A stretch of DNA of 64,000 nucleotides from Malachius bipustulatus (Eukaryota; Arthropoda; Insecta; Coleoptera; Melyridae). A model generated the notes under the pieces. The model searched no databases and was not told where the DNA came from. It worked only from the letters and a program-made list of their open reading frames with translations. The stretch covers positions 51,492,012 through 51,556,011 of the forward strand of contig OU342630.1 of the NCBI GenBank assembly GCA_910589415.1, given 5' to 3'. A program made the translations under genes and the position numbers. This document shows positions 56,690 to 64,000 of this stretch, one piece after another (the stretch's first letter is position 1; each line of letters begins with the position of its first letter).

Positions 56690-58031
56690 CTAGGATATCA
56701 AAAAAGTTAATTTCCTAAATACGGAATAAGTTACAGGAAAAAAAGAAGTTGGCGTAGTCTGCTTTGAAAATACATTTAGTGGACAATTCTTTAATTATCC
56801 TCTACTGTTTTAGGGGTAGAAAAGACCACCCTTAGGATGCATGTTGGAAAGTTCTTCAAGGCGAGATTTTTGGGGGTAGGTAATGTTCTATAAAAAGATA
56901 ATTTTTGGCGATTAATAATTCGTAATATTTTTACAAATTTTAAATTTCTGAAAGTTCTGAATAGAGAAATCAAATTAGGAATCAGATTTTCCTTCACTAA
57001 TCTGATATTCTCTCCCAAAAATTACGGGATGCCAGACACTTTTTTAATTTCAAATAAATTTGATGTTTGATTTATAAAGATGTCATGTCAGTCTTATTAA
57101 TCTTAGACTTATACGTATATGTCTCCTTATTTTATTTTAACTTTAAAAAATTCTAATAAATAGTAGTCCCTATTATTGAAAAGCCACGAGTCAAACAAAA
57201 TAACTATTCCTTTATTTATATTGAATTAAGATACAAGAAAGTAAAATGTAAATTTCTTAAGGTAGGTACCTAGCTAATACTTGATACACCTACTAAAGTT
57301 AAGTATTTCAATTTACAAGATTGGGCTTTAGTCAGATCGATCTTACCTCCACTTTTCAAGTTTATACAAAAGCATTTACAATAATTATATAAACTTTTTC
57401 TTAAATTAATTATTCCCCCCAGGTTATCTCTTTTAGTCGGTAAATTTGAAAGATGTTTATTGCGGTCTTTTTGCAACAGTTATTTGGAAGGCCGGTTCTA
57501 TTGTATAGATACCTTTCCGAATTAAGTTGGTGCAATGGGCGAACTTCTAGTTGAAGGGTAATTAGTTGTTTCCTAACTAGCAAGAAGTCAGATGAAGGGC
57601 TTAAAAATTAATCTCTTGCGATGGCGGCATTCACAAGATTTTAGCATTTGTTTAAAGAGTGCCTTGAAGACAACACTAATGTGGGAAATGGAAAAATTCC
57701 GGAAGTTGATATAAATCTGGAAATTATTAATGGGAAAACACTTTCATTTAATTGACCGAATTAGTCAGTTAATTATTTGTTGCAGATATCCCAGACAATT
57801 GCGTCGGAGAACAACTATGGCGTAGAAAATTTATTTCGAAACGTAGTTCAAGCGGGAAGCACAAAATGTGAAGTTTATTAATCCGCGAAGAATAATTAAA
57901 TTATAAAACTTTCAATAATTCTAGCCAGTTCAATAGTGCCACAATATCTCCAACAGTTGCCAAATCGACAAAGGTGGTTACAGCTATTTAAAAATTTAGA
58001 AAATTTGGTATTATTGAAAGAAATATATACG
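56690..58031. other. Spacer without recognised genes
   Basis: Homology to the OR unit ends near 56,690. Beyond that I see only short open frames without family features. One exon-like stretch at 57,786-57,884 is discussed among the rejected items. Confidence 0.4.
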
Positions 58032-59081
58032 TGCACCATTATCCTTCTCTATATTGCTATCTCCTAACGCTAACAGATACAGGGTCGGTTAAACAAGTCC
58101 AAAGAAGAGCAATTTTGTGGCCATATCGAATCAGTCAAGACATACAAAATATCTGTGAACGTTCCTGAAATATGAAAACACTGAAAAATCAAGATTTCTT
58201 ATTTTTCCATATCTGGTTTATTATTGGAGATTAATATAGTATATTCTATATCAAGGGCGGAAAGAAGTTTATTTCGGCGAGTATGAAGTTATCGGGCCGA
58301 GCAGAGTGTAGCGGAGCGAGGGTCGATTGAATACGAGCTGAAATGGACTTCGGATCCGGCCGAGATATAGACGCTATTTTTTAGCGCATCGCGTTAGAGC
58401 ACTGAATACTTTGGCTTGTTAGCTTGTTGGCGTACAAATTAATTCACTGTCAGTGTAATTTTCCTGTCTAGCGTTTATTTTGTTGCTTTATTGACGAAAC
58501 CTCAGAAACTAGTAACCCCCGTTAATCGTTTTAATTAGATAGGTACCTACCTGTTATTATTATATTTCCAGTTCGTTTAGATTTGATTGAAATACGCGCG
58601 TATCGTGGTCTCGGTAGTTGTCAGCTGTGTGCTTGAATTTCAATGCCGAGATCTCACCTGCCGCGTAATCACTAACTGATAACAACTACAGTAGTTGTTA
58701 TGGTAACGACTAAATCTGTCCGCCCAAGGGCCAGAAAAAACGTTCGTTGTGGCTGGAATATTTTGTGCGCTAGGAAGCGAGCCGCTATTGCATGTAGGGC
58801 TGCAATATTGGTCATTCCGCCGGCTATTAAGCCACTGAAAAATCGTCTTTCAGAGGCGATGCGCTAAAAAATTATTTTTTAATTTTTAATAATAAGAAAA
58901 AAAAATTTCGATTTTTCTGTTTTTTTATAGGATATTTCAGGAGCAGTCACAGATGTCTTGTATGTCTTAACGGATTCGACATGGCCACAAAACTGCGCAT
59001 CTTTTCTCTAATTTAACCGACCCTGTAGCTCTTAGCGTTCAGGAGATAACAATATAGAGAAGGATATAATATGGTGCAACC
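58032..59081. mobile_element. 1-kb foldback element
   Basis: Arms of about 180 bp pair at 58,032-58,215 (TGCACCATTATCCTTCTCTA, GGTCGGTTAAACAAGTCC, TCAAGACATACAAAATATC) and 58,900-59,081 (the inverted counterparts). An inner pair, TTTTTTAGCGCATCGCG (58,377) and GCGATGCGCTAAAAAATT (58,857), also matches. The interior has a GAGTGTAGCGGAGCGAG motif resembling AGCGTAGCGGAGCGG at 51,876. No coding capacity is seen. Confidence 0.75.
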
Positions 59082-59091
59082 TGTATATCGT

Positions 59092-59273
59092 GTGATCCAC
59101 AAAATTTTTCATCAACTAGTGCCTTGGAAGAGAGAGATAGCTATCACAGTTATGTCTGAGCTCATTGCACCTGAGCACACCTACCAATAGTTTTCATTTT
59201 ATTTGACAGACTGGCAGACATGCTTCATTTTTTCCAAGGCACTAGGTAGTTGATGAAAAATTTTGTGGATCAC
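59092..59273. mobile_element. Short hairpin MITE next to the foldback
   Basis: GTGATCCACAAAATTTTTCA..., CTAGTGCCTTGGA at the left and TCCAAGGCACTAG...TGAAAAATTTTGTGGATCAC at the right form arms of about 40 bp around 105 bp. It starts only about ten bases after the larger foldback. Confidence 0.75.
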
Positions 59274-59355
59274 CCGATGATACACCATTGTACTCGCATA
59301 TAGTTAGAATAATTGAAACTTTTCTCAGTGCAGATGGTATAGAGTAAGGCTAGAG

Positions 59356-59709
59356 TTGAAACAGTTGAAGGGATTTTCACAAAACCCATTCGTTCAAAAT
59401 TTGTCCTCTGTCAACAATGAAAATAACTATACACCGTTCACTTATTATAAAAGAATTGGGTTATGGTGTAGGGTGATAGAAATCACTGGGTATAACCGCT
59501 GTCAATCATTGGCTGGAGTTTGGTTATGTCTCTTTTTTATGAGGTTGAAGTTTTATGGCAAGGAACAGGACATAGTTGCCAGATGGATTTTTGATATTTT
59601 TGGTATTCTTTTTATTATATTTATATTTGCATCTTTGGGGGCTTTTTATTTTGAATCATTTAGTCACATATTGCAATCTTTAACTAGAACGCAATGTCGC
59701 TGGATCTAA
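59356..59709 (+). CDS. Hydrophobic ORF, possibly an odorant-receptor N-terminal fragment
   Basis: The frame of 117 codons has no ATG at its beginning (first ATG at codon 63). It contains PFTYYKRIGLWC, resembling the K-R-x-GLW stretch near the start of many insect odorant receptors, then WLCLFFMRLKF and a strong membrane segment (WIFDIFGILFIIFIFASLGAF, about residues 80-100). The stop is at 59,707. No splice sites or downstream receptor exons are convincing, and it is not closely related to the four-unit array. It may be a decayed exon of a different chemoreceptor or an unrelated membrane-protein fragment. Confidence 0.3.
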   Translation: MKQLKGFSQNPFVQNLSSVNNENNYTPFTYYKRIGLWCRVIEITGYNRCQSLAGVWLCLFFMRLKFYGKEQDIVARWIFDIFGILFIIFIFASLGAFYFESFSHILQSLTRTQCRWI

Positions 59710-59989
59710 GATCTTAAAATCTTAAGCTTTTCATAAGAGTTTGAGAAAAAGGTTATCATGTAATTTTGTCAAGTTAGGAAAATACACAAATGTACTTTTT
59801 GAATATAAAATAAAAAACTTGAATCAATTATATTAATTTACTTTTAATAAATACATAGCAGGTAATTAAAATATATCGCTACGTTTATTAAAATATTAAA
59901 ATATAGGTACGTAAATGAAAAATATTTTTCGTCAATTCGTCGGTTATTCGGTATCGTAGTAGTGTGTCGGAAACCAGCCAAAGATTCTG

Positions 59990-60315
59990 GACTTCTGACT
60001 TCTGGCCCAAAATTATCCCCCATTATCAATAACCGCTACTGCATCCTGCTTAGAATCAGAATCATCTTCAGCGTTCTGATTTTAATAAGATTTTCACCAT
60101 GTCCATTTGTTTCGTCCAGTCCTCCGAAATAAGTCTTTCACAATGATTATATTAATTTTGTCACATGTCAGGTGTACTCACATTTTGAAAGCTCTTCAAG
60201 ACATATAACATTCCTTACTTTATCCTTAGAGGGAAGCTGCTAATTTACGTGCTTGTATAGTGAAGTTTACAATACCCCCATGTCATTTCGATTGGGTTGT
60301 ATTGGAAATAGATTA
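59990..60315 (-). pseudogene. DDE_3 transposase relic, C-terminal
   Basis: Minus-strand reading gives FQYNPIEMTWGYCKLHY (containing the catalytic Glu context NPIE), then pieces such as SSFPLRIK and ERLISEDWTKQMD before an acidic tail. The same order appears in the fragment at 63,321-64,000. Many stops make it clearly dead. Confidence 0.65.
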
Positions 60316-61897
60316 TTGCAAATCTTCCGAAAACACAAAAATTTCATAATCAGTGTCTGTTTTATGTGGGCTGCCCAAGGGTATAATATCAAATTTGTCT
60401 TGTCTAATAATACTTGCTAATGCCACGGTCTGACTACTATAAGAGACAGTAATTACCAGCAATTTAGCAGATACAGTTACACATACTCAATACTTACATT
60501 CCAAACATATTTCACCTTCTGAATGACTTAAATGTTTGCTCAAGTTTGGACTTTCTGGATCTTAATCATTGAAATGCTTTCTTAATGCAGATTTATTCAT
60601 CTTATTAGAGATATTATTTTCGTCATTTTGCTCTTTTGAAATTTAAAATGTCAAAAATTTAATAATTTTATTTGTCAGTTTGAGAAAAATTGATCAGAGT
60701 AAAAAATCATCCTAGATAGATTTCCTACTACTAAAACTTCAATTAGACAACATGGCTGTTAATCAGCTGAGACACTTTGAGTGATTTGACAAATGTCAGT
60801 CTATACTTAACCTTTAATATCTCGATCAGCTGATATTGTCAATCGAGATCTAGGGAGTTTTCATTTTTGCAAACCTAAAAACAAAAGTTCATGGCCACCT
60901 AGTTCTTTTTTAATATGTGAACGGTGTATATATAGGTATATATATAAATATATATAAAATATATAAACAAAAAAATATTTCTCTTGTTTCTCAAGGCGGG
61001 CAGTATTTTGGAATTTCCAAGTATGAGTTTGTATATCCCATTTCAGACGTTTTTGAATTCAGAGTTGGCTATGAAAAATCCGAATTATGTTGGTACCTTT
61101 CCGAAAGCTGAGTTTTGAACTACCTTTGACAAGCTAAATTTTTTAAGGTTATGGATGTTTCTAATCAAATTTGACTTTGTTTTAGATTTCACCTAAAATT
61201 TATCTGCGTTGCCAAAACAGGAATATATTATCTGAAGTAGGTACTAACGTACTAATAACATTCGGGGAAATTTTATTTGTGTAAAATCAGACAAGGAAGA
61301 TTTCTTTTTCGATCGAATTTTTTTAACTATACGTGAAATTATTAACGATTCATTTAAATATGTTTTCTGTATTTCAAAACTTTAATTTTTACCCAAAAAA
61401 ATACGAAATATAAAAATTATCATAATTTATTGTTTGTTTTAAGGTTAGTATAATAAAAGATAAAAATACAAATTATGTCCATTGTCATTAAAATTTATTG
61501 TAAATGCTTAAAATAAGATTCATATAATAATATAGGGCACGCTATATCTTCTACGACACTTCTACAGTTCTACACTTCTACAATGCTTTATAGTGAATTG
61601 AACCATTAATTTCAACTAGAAAATTAAGAAATGATATTCAGCGAGAAGTCTAGCGGCTGCAACATTATTTATAAAAATCTACATAATATTATTTCCGATT
61701 TTTTTGCTCTCGAGACTTCCTGATTTTATTCTCAAATTTTTATTGAGCAGGTTTAGATGAAAATCCTGCTTTTTCAGTTTAGGAATTTTTGCTGTCTTAT
61801 ACTTTCTTAATTTTCCCTGTCGAAGATAAAGATTATGCCCTGGAAATTTAAAACAGGCTATTTCAACAATTTTTTTCAAATTTTCTAATAGTATCAA
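60316..61897. other. Spacer with an (AT)-rich microsatellite (60,921-60,967)
   Basis: Apart from the TATATAAATATATATAAAA run at 60,921-60,967 I see no gene or clear repeat. Positions 60,316-60,450 may continue the transposase relic but are unreadable. Confidence 0.4.
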
Positions 61898-62115
61898 AGT
61901 TTTTTTTTAATAGGGAGCATTGGTCTTAACCGAGTAGATAAGACCTAGTCATTCCAATCTAATGATTTGACTCTCAGAACTAGCTCATTTGGCCAGACAC
62001 AAATTTTAAATTTATAAATAGTTAAATTACAGATATGCTGAGCTGGGATTTGAACCCAGACGGTGGCAGCGTCAACGGCTCAATATAGTCAGCGACCTTA
62101 ACCACCGCGCTCAAA
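61898..62115 (-). mobile_element. tRNA-derived SINE, copy 2
   Basis: On the minus strand, GAGCGCGGTGGTTAAGGTCG (A-box region) and CTGGGTTCAAATCCCAGCTC (B box) give a clear tRNA-like head. It is followed by the same body as copy 1 (plus-strand GAACTAGCTCATTTGGCCAGACAC) and a T/A-rich end at 61,898-61,912. B-box fit is better than in copy 1, and the A-to-B spacing fits a polymerase III promoter. Confidence 0.75.
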
Positions 62116-62680
62116 GTCAGAGTTATTAATTAATAAAAAACTCAATCACATTTATATTTATGATCTTTGATTTGTTCTCTATTGTCTTAAACAACTTAAA
62201 ATGCTTGACTTCTCTCTCTCGCGTCATGTGGTGAAATTCAGGAACATGTAACATGTAACATGCGAACATGCGTGTCATGTCGCCGACTCTTGAAATACCT
62301 AATGTTCACGAGAACATTATTTGAAGAATAAGTAGGTATAGTCTTTATTTCTTTATCAGCTAATTTAATTCAAATTTTGAAGAAAGTAGATTAAATAATG
62401 AGCCTCATGATCTTAGGTTGCCAATAAGTTTTTTTTTTCATTTTCAATTTATTGTAGGGAGGTGGAGGATTGTTTTGCTTGTTGACGAAAGTCTTGCTAG
62501 TTCGGTTGAGGATGAGTTATGACAAATTCTTATCTCGTTGTCGTTTGATACAGAGGCTGCCTAAAATATATGCATAAAAATTATATTTGGGTAGAACTAT
62601 AAATTTTCTGAATCCAATCGGTTTTAATTTAGGCATGGTTTATATTTTCTGGAATTCAGTGTGGTATAAAACAGAATATG
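62116..62680. other. Spacer without recognised genes
   Basis: A small tandem ACATGTA/ACATGCGA cluster lies at 62,242-62,280. Nothing else can be supported. Confidence 0.4.
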
Positions 62681-63060
62681 GATGCAATAGTGTGACGTAG
62701 TGGACAAGATTTTCATCTTTTCGTAGCAGACGGCCTGGTCATTATGAAGCAAAGCATTCATGCATGGTGTAGCCATTCGCCGGCAGAGCGTGATCTAGAT
62801 AGAACTCTTCTTGGAGGTAGGTACTGAGTCTCACAAATTCGGGAAGCACGATTCACCGGGGTTTGTATTACAGCTCGTTTTTGGGCTGTGTGGACTGGAG
62901 TTCTTGTTTAAATAACGATCTCTTTGTGTTGGTTTTCGGTAGACACTGTGCCACACAAGGTGTCATTTTAATTCCTGTTAACGAAAACATCCAGAAATGA
63001 GAGTTTTCCGTTATTTTCATTCCCATATCTTGACAAAAATTTCATGCATATCTAATAAGT
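62680..63060 (-). pseudogene. Penelope-like element RT relic
   Basis: Minus-strand translation gives LSFLDVFVNRN, then VYRKPTQRDRYLNKNSSPHS and, further on, NGYTMHECFAS. This matches the thumb region following the RT in Penelope-like proteins (pattern LPFLDV, VYRKPTHTDRYL, and a late NGY). Stops and frameshifts separate the pieces. The GIY-YIG endonuclease is not seen. Confidence 0.65.
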
Positions 63061-63088
63061 TCACCAAAATAGTAGTTATTGATTGATG

Positions 63089-63292
63089 CGACTGGCCATA
63101 CAGGGAATGGTGCAGGGAAAAAGAGGACCGGGATGGCGCCGGACGTCCTGGGTGAAAAACCTGAGACAATGAAGCGGAAAAACAGCTATGGAACCGTTCA
63201 GAGCAGCACCAGACAAAGTAAAGTGGGCCTTGATGATCGCCAATCTCCTTAGAGGATGGAGCACGCTAAGAATAAGAAGTATTTGTAGATGA
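63089..63292 (+). pseudogene. Non-LTR retrotransposon ORF2, extreme C-terminus
   Basis: The frame reads GMVQGKRGPGWRRTSWVKNL, a TGA in place of an expected codon at about 63,158, then SGKTAMEPFRAAPDKVKWAL and MIANLLRGWSTL to a stop at 63,290. A (R)GKRGxGRRRxSWxKNLR...RAAxDRxxxxxMIANL ending is common in arthropod non-LTR ORF2 proteins. Only the last ~67 codons are present. Confidence 0.7.
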
Positions 63293-63320
63293 CTTTGTCC
63301 GATTAATTTTGTTATTCGTT

Positions 63321-64000
63321 CTCCATTCATTCCATATTCATTCCATTATTAAAATCTGATTCAACATCAGTCTCTGATTCTGATTCAGATTCTCCTAATG
63401 AAATAATGAATGGAGAAATATTTTCCACAGAAGAATTGCCCATGTGTTTTGTCCAGTCAGCCATGTTTTTCGCAATGAATACAAAAATTTTGCCACATGT
63501 CTGGTGTGCATTTCGAATGAGCAATACGCCATACATTTGCTACTCTCTCTCTCTCGACGGAGGCTGCGAGTTTATGATCTTGTTGTAATATTGCTAGCAG
63601 AACCCCCATGCCATTTCAATAGAATTGTACTGACAATGGTATGGGGCAGCCTAAGCACTTCATAACCATGTTCTTTCAGCAATCCGTCAGTCGCAAAACG
63701 TTTTTTTTTTTCTGGCCTAAAAGGTTTTATCAAGTTCCATAACTGTTTTTTTGTTAGCTTGCACTCAAATTTAATATTTTGGTTACGCAACCACTCCTGC
63801 ATTTGACTCTTACTGGAAGAAAGTGACGGTGGTTTATCGAGTTGCACCGAATGATATGGAGCGTTGTCCATGATTACCACGCACTTTCCTTCCAGTTTAG
63901 CTAAACCGGGAATTGGTTGACAACCCAATGTTGAAATAGTTCCCTTTTCATCGACTTGTGATAATCTCTGTCGTTATTTCTTGAATCTAATAGAAAATCA
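63321..64000 (-). pseudogene. DDE_3 transposase, C-terminal half, running off the window
   Basis: On the minus strand the fragment opens with DYHKSMKRELFQHWVV at the window edge, then VVIMDNAPYHSVQLDKPP (catalytic Asp near 63,870), MQEWLRNQNIKFECKLTKKQ and LLKEHGYEVLRLP. A disrupted region holds the catalytic Glu site, and an acidic tail (ESESESETDVESDFNN) ends near 63,324. Order and motifs match the transposase at 21,037-23,234. Frameshifts lie near 63,870-63,930 and 63,570. The N-terminal part is outside the window. Confidence 0.8.

Noticed and set aside
57786..57884. Exon-like stretch after TTTGTTGCAG, reading ISQTIASENNYGVENLFRNV
   Set aside because: The acceptor looks good and the piece lies downstream of the truncated receptor unit 4, but it lacks the WY and AQKSISL pattern of receptor exon 5 and ends in a stop within 35 codons.
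61898..62115. A genuine tRNA gene on the minus strand
   Set aside because: The internal promoter boxes are present, but no full cloverleaf can be drawn and the sequence continues into a body shared with 11,825-12,055, so it is a SINE.

Overview
The window is eukaryotic nuclear DNA from an insect. The evidence is two complete spliced odorant-receptor (7tm_6) genes with GT-AG introns, plus mariner, DDE_3/IS630-type, PIF-Harbinger, Penelope-like, I/R1-type non-LTR, Ty3/gypsy-type and tRNA-derived SINE sequences. The base composition is AT-rich and short TAGGT/ACCTA repeats are scattered throughout. These features fit a sap-feeding hemipteran such as an aphid relative, but they do not prove the insect order.

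Layout. Positions 1-14,900 hold no convincing host gene. This part is packed with foldback (hairpin) elements at 227-417, 691-821, 4343-5099, 5510-6043, 6121-6896, 9079-9378 and 12464-13245, a tRNA-derived SINE (about 11,825-12,055) and two clusters of a short CATCCTGAACCAT motif. Positions 15,145-18,240 are a decayed non-LTR retrotransposon (RT, RNase H, CCHC tail). Positions 19,031-20,843 form a near-perfect 1.8-kb palindrome. Positions 21,037-23,234 are a broken DDE_3-type transposase gene split by a 0.8-kb hairpin MITE. Positions 24,046-29,756 are an LTR retrotransposon on the minus strand: two apparently identical 312-bp LTRs flank a dead pol gene and a 12-copy, 91-bp minisatellite.

Positions 31,000-56,700 are the biological core: a tandem array of four odorant-receptor units on the plus strand, made by segmental duplication of an ~8-kb unit. 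Unit 1 (31,968-38,155) and unit 2 (40,264-45,619) are intact six-exon genes, each coding for 401 residues. Unit 3 keeps only a frameshifted exon 1; its remaining exons are replaced by an antisense LTR carrying a Harbinger-like insertion. Unit 4 has exons 1-3 with a frameshift and lacks exons 4-6. Comparing units shows that several mobile elements landed in introns or 3' flanks after duplication, because the sister unit keeps an empty site. Odorant receptors act in the dendrites of olfactory neurons as ligand-gated channels together with the co-receptor Orco.

Positions 56,700-64,000 return to relics: a 1-kb foldback element, a possible chemoreceptor-like hydrophobic ORF (59,356-59,709), two minus-strand DDE_3 transposase fragments, a second SINE, a Penelope-like RT fragment and the C-terminal end of another non-LTR ORF2. 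All calls come from reading the sequence; no database or alignment program was available.
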